DNA from: Molanna angustata
Lineage: Eukaryota; Arthropoda; Insecta; Trichoptera; Molannidae
NCBI GenBank assembly: GCA_963576475.1
Contig: OY754981.1
Location: 17,946,570-18,010,569 of the forward strand
Direction of reading: 5' to 3'
Length of the DNA: 64,000 nucleotides
The notes under the pieces are model-generated. The model did not search any database. It was given only the letters and a program-made list of their open reading frames with translations, and was not told where the DNA came from. Below are positions 33,808 through 47,000 of this stretch, piece by piece. Made by a program: the position numbers and the translations under genes. How positions within the stretch are numbered: the stretch's first letter is position 1; each line of letters opens with the position of its first letter.

Positions 33808-36800
33808 ATGGAACTTCCGAGGATATCGAGGGCTTTGCGAGCACATTCGTCCCTTGCCCCTTCTCGGCAGCTGAAACCATCCAAAGATGTTCTTCAACAC
33901 AGATTAACACGGACTAAACAAGATACCCAGTAAGTTAACTGCACCTATCAAATTTGATAAGATTTATCCACGAATTAAATTAAAAAAAACTCTTTAAAAG
34001 TGCAAAACACGATTGAATAAGATTTCAGTATACTTGGAAAGATTTGAATCCTTAAATGTTGCTATAAAAAAATCTCATCATTTTGTGATTTTTAATTTTT
34101 TTGCCAGCTAGATGTCAATGTTCTATTACAGCTTGATATGTGTATCTTAGCATATAATAAATATTTGTGGATAACCTTCTAAATACAAGAAAAATATACA
34201 AACAAAGTACTCTTCGATAGTGAGATTGCCAATGTTTCTGTTTATACTATTCTTTATTTGCATCTTTGATAGTAAAATTCAGATTTGTTTTTCAGGGTAT
34301 TGCTATGGAAAGAGTTGCTCACACTGATAGCGGATGATGGTGACTGTGAACGGGGTGTTATAAAAAAGTTGCAACATCTGCGTGAGCTCACAGAGAGTGT
34401 TGTAGGTAATGAACAACCACAGGAGGTTGTGGATGACACTTGCATATTTTTACTTCGCTTATTTCTCAATCAACAAATTGTCCTTTTAAAACACCTTTCA
34501 CAGATGAAACAAATGTTTGGTCAATTTCCTACATCCACTGCTAATAAAATTTGTGAGGTATGATTTTTAAATTTAATTATTTCAACAAGATTTATTCATT
34601 TTCCTCGTTTAATTAAAATCATTTTTATTATTATTTTCAACTAGTATGTAGGTTTAAGCTTTTTATTTTCATTAATAACATAGTAAAAAAAATGAAAAGT
34701 TGTGAAATACCAAATTATATATAAAATTTAGGTATGATTCTAATAAAAATAATTACAAAATTCCTTCTCTTTTATTTTGAGTTTAAATGTTTTATTACAA
34801 GAAAATTGTTAATTATGGGGGTCTTTATTTGTATTCTCTTTCAAATAATTGTGCTTAGCGATATGTTGGTTACCAATATGATTGTCTAATATAATGATGA
34901 TCTTTAACAAGTGTATTGAATAGTTTATAAAATTGATTTAAACTCAATTTTAATGCAACTTGCTGTAATGCGTCGCAATAATCATTAACTGATCTACTGT
35001 AATCAAAAATAGGTACAATGTGAAAAATACAATTTTAGCCATTTTTAATGCTGAAAAGTTGATATTCATTCATGAGGCACGAAACCATAGATAAAACACA
35101 GAGCTTGTATTATTAACATATACAATAAAATCATATGTTCCTAATTTTTGATTTGGAGAGGACTGGACATATTTATGTATCTAATAATACTAATAAAAAT
35201 CACTATAATTTTATGGCATTAATTTTTCAGGTTGTCAAAGAAATATCCTCTGATATATCAGACCAATGTAGACAAGCCATTGAATCAAATACAATTGAGA
35301 GGAGAAACACATCCAAAGAATGGGGAGAGAACATAAAATGCAATTTCCAATCGAGCACTCCGTATACCCGTTCAACGGTTCATCTTTGCAGTATGAAACC
35401 AAAGCCGTCGGCTTCAATAAATGTTATGAACAAATTTAGTATGAAATATCAAGAATCAAAACCTGCCATAGTAGATCAAAAATCAATTCCAGGAGGATCT
35501 AGAAATGGTGTAGAACAAAATGTAAGTTACAATAAACATTTACTATCCGTCTTTTGAAATTATTTCTTTTTCTATGTAGGTATCGACCGCCGTGGCACAG
35601 TTGGTAAGCCGTTCGGTTTCTGTGCGGGCGTCCTGGGTTCGATTTTCAGCATAGGAGAAATTTATTTAAATTCATTTTTACTTCTCTGGGCTGGAAACAC
35701 TGGTTAGTTGGAAGAAATTGCCATACGGAATTCGCCACTTGCGCAGGGTGCAAGCAAATGTTCATTATTATTATTATATCATTGTGATTTTATTTTATTT
35801 CCTTCTTTCATAACGTTTTTGCATAGCAAATTAGTTTATGGTGCTTACCCCTGTTTATTGTGTGTATCATCAATAAAAATTCAACTCAAGAACATTAAAC
35901 ATATTATCAATTAAACATAAAGAACAATAAGATTTTCATTGATATACCTAGATATTGTTCTTCGTGATTTTTTGGCATATATTAGGTATAAGAAACTACT
36001 ATATTTTTACATGTTTGCTATTGATTATTATTCAAATTTACTTGCAGCATGACAAATTTTGGTTAGAAAAGGAACTTCACAAGTTTTATTCATCGGGAAA
36101 TTCCTCCGGTGTGTCTAGTGCCGAATTGACAAATTCTATAATCAAAATATTACAGTCTGTCAAATCAAATGACGAACTACAAAATGAATTGTTTGATTTG
36201 CTCGGATTTGAAAGATTTGAATTCATACTTACCATTTTGCAAAATAGAGCCAATATTATTACATCTGCTACAAAACCTCCTCCTGTAGACAGTAAGTTGT
36301 AATTTTTATGTTTATTATTTACAATGACATGTATTGAAAAGTTATTTTTATACAATTTATTTATTTCTGTTTGTTAGTTAACGATAAGGGCCAACCTCAG
36401 TATCTGTGTCAAGTAACGGTGCAATCTGAACAAGAGAAACAAATGATGAAACAGTTAAGGAAAGAAGGTAAGAGAGCAGGGAAGACGGCAAAGAATGATG
36501 ACGAAGACGATGATTATGAATTAAATCCTGCAGCATTGAGAGCGAAAAGGTTTGTACTATTTCTATTCATTAAAACAAATGCAAATAAAGAATTCTTCAC
36601 TTTTACAATAATTGATATAAACCAAATGTGTGGATTTGTAAATACGGTAGCCTCAAACTTGATACTAAAATAGATTCAATTAATGATACATCGACTGATA
36701 CACAATACCTACGTGTGTAGTTGGCGTAGATGACAGATTAGTATCATACCTTCATGTGACAGATACTTCCAATTCAAAAATTATCCACACCTCGACATGG

Positions 36801-39722
36801 TAATGAAACTTTTGTTGCTTCTCTCCTCGCAAGAATTACTCCACCGTCTAGTCTCAACACTCATTTTGCACTGTCCGCATACCATACAAAAATTATCATT
36901 GACGTTCGCAGCATTTCACATTTATAAACATAAGAAAAATCAGATAGCTGTCACAGTAAGTCCACATCCTTCAATCTTTCCTTCTCTCCATATCTGTTAA
37001 TCTGCTTTTATCGCTTACTGTGTAGATAGCATAAGTGATTTTTTTTTACATTCAACACATGAAAGGACTTATTGAGTTCCTATATTCTGATTTTTTTATG
37101 TCTTATATAATCATAATTATGTGTGTTTAAGTTTAATATCATATCTTTGTTGAGGTTTAAATTTACCAAGCAAAATAACCAATGACAGATCTTAAAGAAC
37201 TTTTTTCTTAGGCTGGCAACTTCAACACCTAATAATCAGTCAGAATTTCTGTGTTTGAAATAAATCACTGAATTAGAAAGTCTGAATTCTCTGGTCTTAC
37301 AAGTATAAAGTAGATTTAAAATAGTGTGGGGAGTCATCTGATTAAGTCATTTAGTTTTTATGCTTTTGTTTTTTAATTCTTATAGGCAATTGGCACTAAC
37401 TGCTCCTGTCAATAATTTGCTGATGATGCCATCAACGAGACTGGAGAGACAAAAAACAGCACCTCCTGTAACTATTTATCCAAATGTTTATGATTCGCAA
37501 TTAAAAGCAAAACACATGGCAGGTAGAATATATATTTTTAATTTAATTTGCTACTTTATCAATATCACAGCACATGCATACATACAATACATTCATAAAT
37601 TGAAACAATACGTTGTGAAAAACATGGGCCTTTTACTTTATCAATTTACTTACGAAATAATTATAAAAAAATATTGCCTGACTTGACAATATACTCTCTT
37701 TTATTAAAAAGAGTTATTTATGTGGAGCTGACTGTTCCATGGGACAAAAATATTCCAAAATATCACCAATACAAGCTAAACAAATACAAGGAACTGGTAG
37801 ATAAAGCAGTTCAAGATGGCTTTAGCACATACATATCCAGTTGGGGAGCGGCTTATAATAACAGCCTTAAGTGTGTAGATATTGCGCAAAAACTAATCAT
37901 AAAGATAATTCTAAAAAAGCCTCGAGACTTCCCCACAGACCAGGTTTTCAACTCCTTTAAAGTATTTTTTAACAGATTTTTAATTATCTCAATAGAGACG
38001 AAGTTGGATTATTTACTGTAGGAGAACCGGGAAATCAAGGCACCTACAGGGCTTACGACCTGTCATCGGCTGGTTTACGTGATCACTTTATGCGCAACGT
38101 TCACCAATTATGCCTTTTTAATGAGATCCCTATCAATTCAATTTTGAAAGTTCTATATATTGTAATACTGAAATTCTTTTTGCTTGAAAATAAGGAATTT
38201 TTACTACAGCCATCTATGTGTGAAATTATGAACAACATTCTTATTATTTTTTATTTATTTTTGTTGTAACGCCATCTTTTGAGAGAATTGTTTTTTTTTT
38301 AAAAATCTGTTAAAAAATACCTTTGACTCCCGACAGGGAAAAAAATCCAATGTTTGCGCATATGCAATAATAAAAATATTCGATCCTTTAAAGTACCTAG
38401 ATTCTCAGATTTATTTAAGAAATATGCCATATTACAAATATTAAGAGAACCTGAATATCATAACTTTGTAGTTGAAAATAGGACAAGAAATAAATTTGTT
38501 TATTTAATAGATAGACGAAATTCGACACTTGCACAGCATCATTATTATTTTTTGGGTGAAAAATTTTTCAATGAACTTCCGCTTGAAATACGTCAAATTG
38601 AAACCCATAGGAAGATGATGATGGCTGTAAAAAAATACTTCAAGAGGTTGCAAGGATTTAGTTGACATAGATAATATATGTGTTTGTTCGTGACTTCTGT
38701 TGTTTTTGTTTTCATTTAGTTTTAGTATTATTACTCTTCTTTTTTTTTTGTTTGGTTTTAGTTTAATTTCATTCTTTATTGTTATTGTTTTTCATTTTCA
38801 GATAGATACACACATCCTCCCTCTACACAAGCTATAGCTTTAAGAGGGAGGTGATATTGTAAATTAATTAATGTATATAAACCACGTATTATTGTATATT
38901 ATTATGTATATTATGTTTTTGAATAAAGAAAATAAATAAATAAAATATGCTGTAGAAGTGGGGCGAGAGGCCTGCCCGCAAAGTCTTTATATTTCTTGTC
39001 TTCCTAGGGGTAAAATATAAAAAAACTTCTTGATAGGGTGATAAAAGCAGCATTGTCTGCGTTCTATTGGATTTAGTTACGCAGGGGAGTAGCGTATCAG
39101 TCGGAGATTGGTGGGTGAGTGTGACGTGAGTCGTAAAGGGGCCCACTAAGCCCACATACATGGTCACAAGCTCGTTTGGTTCACCTATTCTGACTGGTAC
39201 TCTGGTCACCTTTGCTCGTGGGCCTGGATTTATGAATCCAGTGACATCACGATTACTTTTCTCTTTTGTATCTTGCTCACAATATCTTTTTTAATCAATG
39301 TTTTTTATAATATTTATTCCAACCGTTTAGTAGATACCTTATTTTAGAATCAGAAAGAAATATATCTATCTTATTCTGTTACTTCCGTAAACACAGTTTT
39401 AATGTGGTGATAAACCTATCAATTTCTTGCTCTATAAATGTATTATGTAGTAAACCTCATTCATAAATTATGACATTATCACTGACAATTTTGAACTCTG
39501 TAATTTTTCTTTAGTTTTTTTATTTATTCATTTATTCATCTTTGAGATATATGTAGGTATTTTTAAATAATTACAGGTTATATTTCTGGTACAAAGATGA
39601 TGTTACCTGAGGGTATTGAAAGAAAAGATGACAAGATGTATGAGGAAGTTGTTATACCATTGAGTGAACCTGCTCCAACAGATGTTGGGAAAAACTTGAT
39701 ACCTATTTCAACCTTAGATGAG
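33808..39722 (+). CDS. ASCC3: ASCC3 exons 1-7: N-terminal region
   Basis: Residues 1-458. [14 protein letters not shown] parallels the human N-terminus MALPRLTGALRSFS and fixes the start. [12 protein letters not shown] (exon 2), [16 protein letters not shown] (exon 4) and [16 protein letters not shown] (exons 6-7) are conserved ASCC3 signatures. The part before the first helicase cassette is known in the family to bind the ASCC2 partner. Exon 5 carries a charged linker ([10 protein letters not shown]). Introns 1, 2 and 5 (33930-34295, 34558-35230, 36550-37385) show nothing identifiable. Intron 3 holds a SINE and intron 6 holds LINE pieces. Confidence 0.93.
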
Positions 39723-42700
39723 GTAATTTTGAATTTTTTATCTTTACAATCATAAAATATTTACAAATTCACTCACATTTGTTTCATATTTTTTTTTAAC
39801 ATTTCAGATTGGACAGGTAGCGTTTGACGGGACAAAATCTTTGAACAGAATCCAATCTGTCGTATTCCAAACAGCTTACAATACAAATGAAAATCTCCTA
39901 ATTTGTGCCCCAACAGGTGCGGGTAAAACCAATATTGCCATGTTGACGATTGTGCATCAAATTAAACAGAACATTGAAAATAATGTAATTATGAAGAACA
40001 AATTTAAGGTATGATCATTTTTTTTTTTAATTAACTACATAAAATTTCACAATATGCATCCAATCTTGTTGTTTTAGCAGAAAGAAGAACACTACACATT
40101 ATTCTGACTCTTCATACTTCATATTTTTATATTTCATTATTGGGTATGACAGAGATGAATCGCCTGTGATAAATCAATATATGGGTAGAACAAAAATTTT
40201 GTGTACATAATATAAACAAATATAATGCACACTAGCGGGCTTATTGCCATTAGGCAATTTCTTCCAACCAACCAGATTATAGAGTGACAGAATTATATAT
40301 ATTATGTACATCAACAAAAATTGAAAGCTAAAACAGAACAAAGAAAATTTATATCATAGCAAAAAAAGGATATAATTCATACTGTGTAAACTTGTTATTT
40401 TTTCAACTTTTTAATATGGTTTTCGGTTATACTAGATGTAAGAAAATTTATTTTTTACATCTAAATAAAATATACATACAAATAACCCAGGTCGGGTTGT
40501 AGAGCCACAGACAGATAGGTAATATGGAGATGGGTTCTGCAGGAGGCTAAGATGACATAACCACTTTAATAATATCTTGAAAGAAGGTAACATAAGGTAT
40601 GTATATAGTGTGTGGATGCATCAATATTTTATTCAGATGCCACATTTACACAGGCAACGTCTCTATTGAAATCATTTAGTTTTCTGTTTAGTTTTTAGTT
40701 AATTGTTCATTATTCTTCCTTTCTGGTGTTACTCATTCAATTTTCTAAATAGTAAATGTATGTGTATATTTTCAGGTTGTATATATTGCCCCTATGAAAG
40801 CCTTAGCCGCTGAGATGACTGCAAATTTTAGTAAAAAATTAAGCGCCCTAGGAATAGTTGTAAAAGAATTAACTGGAGATATGCAACTGACGAAGTCTGA
40901 AATTCTGGAAACGCAAATGCTTGTTACAACACCTGAGAAGTGGGATGTTGTCACTAGGAAAGGAACGGGTAAGTTCTCATTACAAATTTTCATTTTCTTT
41001 CAAGTTATTTTTTTTACAAAAATAGGAATTTTGTAAAATGTCATAGTTAAATTTGATGGATGTGTCTTTTCTGATCAGATACAGGGGGCAAGTCTGGTTC
41101 GACTGGCGAAATCAAAACCCCAGTGATTACCCATATATTGGATATAATTATCGTATGGAGTTCTATGACATGTAAAGATATTGTAGAACTCCATATAATA
41201 ATTATATCCATGATATGGGTAAACAAGGAGGGTTTTCATTTCGACGGTCAACCAGACTTGCCCCCACAATCCAATAGGTGACAAATTATGTATTAATTTT
41301 TTACCCTCAATCTTTTCTACATTTTCATTTCGCATTTTAAAACACAATCATACTGTTTAATTTAATATTTTAATATTGGTTTCAATTCTGAAAATGCACT
41401 GAGATTTTAATGAAATGTCAAATTTATTCATTTTATGTATTTTTTTCTATTCTGAAAATTGAATAAAATAAAGAAAGTTTAATAAAATTTAAAAAATGAC
41501 AAAAAAAATCACTTTACTGCATTATAATTTTTTTCAGTTCTGGGGGGGGATAAGTCTGGTCAACAAGCGGAATCAAAACCATCCATGATATGGGTAAACA
41601 TGGATGGTTTTGTCACCGGTTGACCAGATTTGCCCCCCTGGTGAACACATTTTTGTTTATTTTAATTTTAATTTATCTTAGGAATTGAACCCAATCTGTT
41701 TGTTATATTTAAAAAATTTGATGACTATAATATTTAATTATGGGTTCAATCCCAAGGACTAATTGAAATTTATATATAGGTATAATACACCCCCTTTACG
41801 TAATTCAAATATATAATATTATATAGTTTAATTTAAATTATAATTTAAGAAAAAAATATCTAAGAGTGAAAAGAAGAATAATTATTGTAGGAGGGTATTA
41901 AGTTGTTTTACACAATACAGTTTGTAATTGTTGGTGAAAGTTGTGGAGGAATAAAACATTTAAGGGTTATTTTAAATATGACCAGGGGTCATGTATATTG
42001 TAAAAAAAATTATGCAACTGGGTTAGTAATCTTAAAACTAAGTACAAAAAAATGAAAGCAGTAAAAAAATTGAGACGTCGGTGCTTTGTGTAGTGGGTGC
42101 GTGTTAAGGCGAGTGATTTTGTTTGGTGCTGAGATGAGGCGCTGGTCGAGCGACGTCGGCTTGGGAGATGGTGCAAGCGGCTTTGGCTCGCGTGGCAGGA
42201 TGTTGAGGCGAGAGACGAGCGGCTTTGGCTCGTGTTGTGGTGAGGCGATGAGATACGAGCGGCTTTGGCTCGTCGTGGATGCAGCAGACTCGCAGGCAGG
42301 GGTTGCTGACATCGTGGAGGACGTCGGATTGGAGCAGGGGCTCCGTGAAGCTGGACTGGCGAGGAGGCAGTCGCTGTAAGCTTCGCCGGGACATCCAGAG
42401 ACAGTTGTCTCAGTGGAGCGCTGGACTCTAAGGCAGGAGTCGCTGGGCTCTGGATGAGGAGTCTAACGGCCGTGAAATGTACCTATGCAAGGTAGAGGCG
42501 CGCTAGAGTTCCGCGAGTAGGTATCGCCAGTTGTTGTGTTGCTCGATTGTTCTGCCCGTGGTGTGAAGGTTGACGTCGCGACGCGTCGTAATTATTTTGT
42601 CTTCTTTGTAAAACAACGTAAAAATTTATGACGAAAAAATTAACACTGACATTGTGCACTTTATATTAAAATTGTCTTTAACACTTTTAACTTAGGCAGG

Positions 42701-43989
42701 TAGGAGACATCTGCCGAGGCGCAGACGTCCGTCCGTCACTTGCGACACAAACTGAATTTAATTTTTTTAGAACAAAGGTGATGAGAACTATTCAACTGTT
42801 TGTTGACTAACTCCACTGGTGGACTCCAGTCTTCCGACTCATGATTGACTACTTCAACTCTCGAAAACGTCTTTCTATCGAATTTTGTAGGAGGTGGTCA
42901 GAGCCTCGATCATTGGTCACTCTAAGTAGGCTGTCCTAAGGACACTATTGTTTGTCTTTTATTGTCCTCGAGATAACAACCAATTACGATCTTGGTTGGG
43001 GCGTGTTAAGTATGAAATACCCTGGCGTAGACCAACCCAACATGTGTTTAGAAAGTCAGCCTCGGCCGGGCAATATATCTTATTACTAGACGTTTTGGAG
43101 ACTTGTAAAAAACTGTGAATTGGTTGTCTTCCGTTTCAAATATTATGTTCTTTTGTTGCATTTTAAGACAAAGAAGGATGCACATGTTGGCTATATCTTT
43201 AGAACGAATGATGCTTAATGGATTTGCAGTTGTTAAATGACTATAGCAATGCGATAAATCAGGAGATCTATTCAGTTGGACATTTTTCAAAAATATAAAT
43301 GAAATGCATTCTATAGTTTTGAAAGAATTATTTCGACACAATGTGAGCAATAAATTATTATCTTGGCCCTAAGAAAAAATAAAAATCCACTGCGAACATT
43401 TTATAAGGAGGTATTATTGTGTAAGAATTAATACAAATATGTAATTCGAACGCAACAGGTACATTAAAGTCATTTTAATTTCCTTTATATATTAATACAT
43501 GTCCTTTTATATTAATAAATTTCACATTTCATTAAAATTTTAGTGCGTTTTTAGAATTGAACCCAATTATTTAGAAAAATTATTCATCCGCATGTATTTC
43601 AGGTGATATTGCTTTGACATCCCTGGTTCGTCTTCTGATTATTGATGAAGTGCATTTACTGCATGGGGAGCGAGGTCCAGCTGTAGAAGCTTTAGTAGCA
43701 AGAACCCTTAGACAAGTTGAATCATCGCAGAGTATGATAAGGATTGTTGGACTGTCTGCCACGTTACCAAATTATGTTGATGTTGCAAGGTTAATTAATT
43801 TATCATAAATATTTATTTTCTTCTCTATAATATACCTCTTCTTGAAGATGGTTTGTAACCATTTTTTTTATGTGTCACTGTTTTGAATTATTTGATTAAC
43901 TTAGTGAACTTTTTAATTTTATTGAACCAATATGTGAAATAAGTGTAACGCAAATCATAATCAAAACTGTTAGCTCACGCAAACATATA

Positions 43990-44074
<85 letters not shown>

Positions 44075-47000
44075 CAGTTAAATAATATATTAAAACAGTA
44101 CTTACAGCCAAAATATTTCATTTATTATTTGTTGTTTTAGATTTTTAAGAGTTAATCCACACATTGGATTATTTTATTTTGACTCAAGATTTCGTCCAGT
44201 CCCATTATCCCAAACATTTATTGGAGTGAAAGCAACCAAGCCTCTTCAGCAGGTACAATTCATATTTTAATATAATAATAAACACCGACCATATCACAGA
44301 GAAACAACTCCTCAAAAGAAAGTAGACATTGTCAACCAAGTGATTTTATATGATGCTCATAGCAGCTTCTAATATTTGCAGTGCTCAAAGAATAACCACA
44401 TTCTGTAATATATTCATAGTGACTTTGTTTTGTAGAGCAACATATGAACAAGCATCAGTCTGTAGGAATGAAATCCTGGATCATTTAAAATAAAAGCTTT
44501 TCACTTATATACTTTCTTTTTAATGTAAACATTCCTGCTGCGTCGAAAATTTCAGTAGAAGTCTTCTGTTACATTTGTGGTAGCTACAACGAAATCACAA
44601 ATACAACACTATTGTTATATTTCTTTTCAGATGTCTGACATGGATACAATATGCTATGACAAAGTGATTGACATGGTTCAAAAAGGTCACCAAGTGATGG
44701 TGTTTGTCCATGCTCGTAATGCAACGGTCAGAACGGCTCTCGTGCTGAAGGAAATGGCACAAAACAAGGGACAAATAAAAAGCTTTGAACCTGAAGATTG
44801 TGTGGGTCTAATCAGTGCAAAGAAAAGTATATCGAGTGGCAAAAACAGGCAACTGGCTGAATTGTTTCCTTATGGATTTGCTTGTCATCATGCTGGTATG
44901 CTGAGAACTGACAGGTATTTTTAAATTAGTAACAATTTTTTTAGCATTCTCATTATATAAATATTAAAAATAAATATTATAACACTTTCTTTACAGAAAT
45001 ATGGTCGAAAAATATTTTTCACAAGGATATATTAAAGTGTTGGTATGTACCTCCACTCTTGCTTGGGGTGTCAACTTACCTGCTCACGCTGTTATTATTA
45101 AGGTTAGTGATTTTATAAACGATTTTTTCAACAATTTTTATAAAAATTGAATTTAATGACAACATCGTTTCATACAATTTATAAGGCAGTATACACTACA
45201 CAATATCTATGGGGACTCAATAGTTTGATACTTTATTTCCAAATATACATACATACCATCATCCTGTTTTCATATTCTGGTTAAGAAAAAAAAGACTGAC
45301 CTCCATACTTTCCTATCCTGACATACATATCTACATGTTTTATATAGAAAACAAAATATCTTTAAATTTAAGTTTTGTACGTATTCTTCAATTATACATA
45401 CTATCGCCATCGACAGTTGGATCTCATGTGTTACATGCAACTAGTAATAACATTATTTTATGACATCCTTTTAGGGAACTGAGATTTATGACGCTAAACA
45501 CGGATCATTTATCAACATTGGAATATTGGATGTGTTGCAAATATTTGGACGTGCTGGTCGGCCACAGTTTGACAAATCTGGAACTGGAATTATCATCACC
45601 TCACACGACCAACTATCTCATTACCTCTCCTTGTTGACTAATCAATTTCCCATAGAGAGTAATTTCATCAATTGCCTGGCTGATAATCTAAATGCAGAGG
45701 TTTGTAACATAACATTATCATCAAGACTAGTTCAATTCAAGCCATAATGAAATAATAATTTATAACAATTACTTTATAATTGTTTATATTACAACAACTA
45801 AGCTTTAACAATATTGTAATTTTATGACGATTTTTTTTACATCTCAAAAGAGACGAAGTTGGAATATTATAAGACAACCAGGAACACAGGGCACCTACAG
45901 GGTTTACGACCTGTCATTGGCTGGTTTACGTGATCACTTTAAGTGCTTGCACTACGTTCATCAATTATCTGTTTGTTTGAAAATAAATTGAAAACACTAT
46001 CACAATCTATGTAGTGACAAAGAAACTTTTTTGTAAAATCATCTATTGAGAAATTAGTTTGTAAAATTTTCAAAATACCATTGATACCTGACAGGGACAA
46101 AAATCCAATGTTTTTGTACTTATATGCAACTGTAAAAATATTCAATACTGTAATGATTTATAATATTATGTTGGCTATACAGATTTGTTATGGTTAACAC
46201 TGATTTTATGTATTTGTATTCATGTAAAAATACATATACATAAATACTCTCTCATATATTTTTTATATCACATTCTAGAAATTTATAATGTTGATACACA
46301 AATTTAGTCTGATATCTAATTGAGTCACTTGAGTCACTAATTGAGACCTTTGATAACAAACATCGAATGATATCTGGGGTATTTTCATGTTTGGAGAATT
46401 TAATTAAAAATATACCTAGTTTATAAAGAAAAATATTCTGAATTCAATGGTACTATCGACAATACTCAAAATAAATATTTTCATTAATAATTTTAGTTTT
46501 AAAAATCTTTAGGACTACTTTAAATTTTAAATGTTCCATGATTGGTCGCATTAAATATGTCATCATTGCATCCGTAGTTTGCTAGCGGTAACCATCCCTT
46601 GACTGCTTCTTACAGTTTTGTATACAAACACGGTACTTTAATGCTCAGTATTTTATACGATGCATATTTCGCTAATAAAGTAACTTTTTTAGAAGTTATA
46701 TATTTTTTTGTGAATATATCCCATTACGTGCATTTACATTTTAGTATTTTTTAAATATGTTTTAACTCTTAAATTCAATGTGGTTTTGTTTTTCAGGTGG
46801 CTCTAGGAACCATTACAAATATTGAAGAAGCTATTGAATGGTTGAGTTATACATATTTATTTGTGAGAATGAGAATCAATCCACAGGTAAACATTTTTCA
46901 ATATAATTTGAATTTTTTTACCTTGTTTTGAACCCCATCATAGACTAGTCTAGTCGATGTCTAAGAATTACTTAATATATGAATAATTATGATTTTAGGT

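Noticed and set aside
42010..42394. Overlapping frames of about 100 codons on both strands in the GC-rich intron 9 block
   Set aside because: Long frames in several phases at once are expected from high GC content. None resembles a protein family and the block lies inside an ASCC3 intron.
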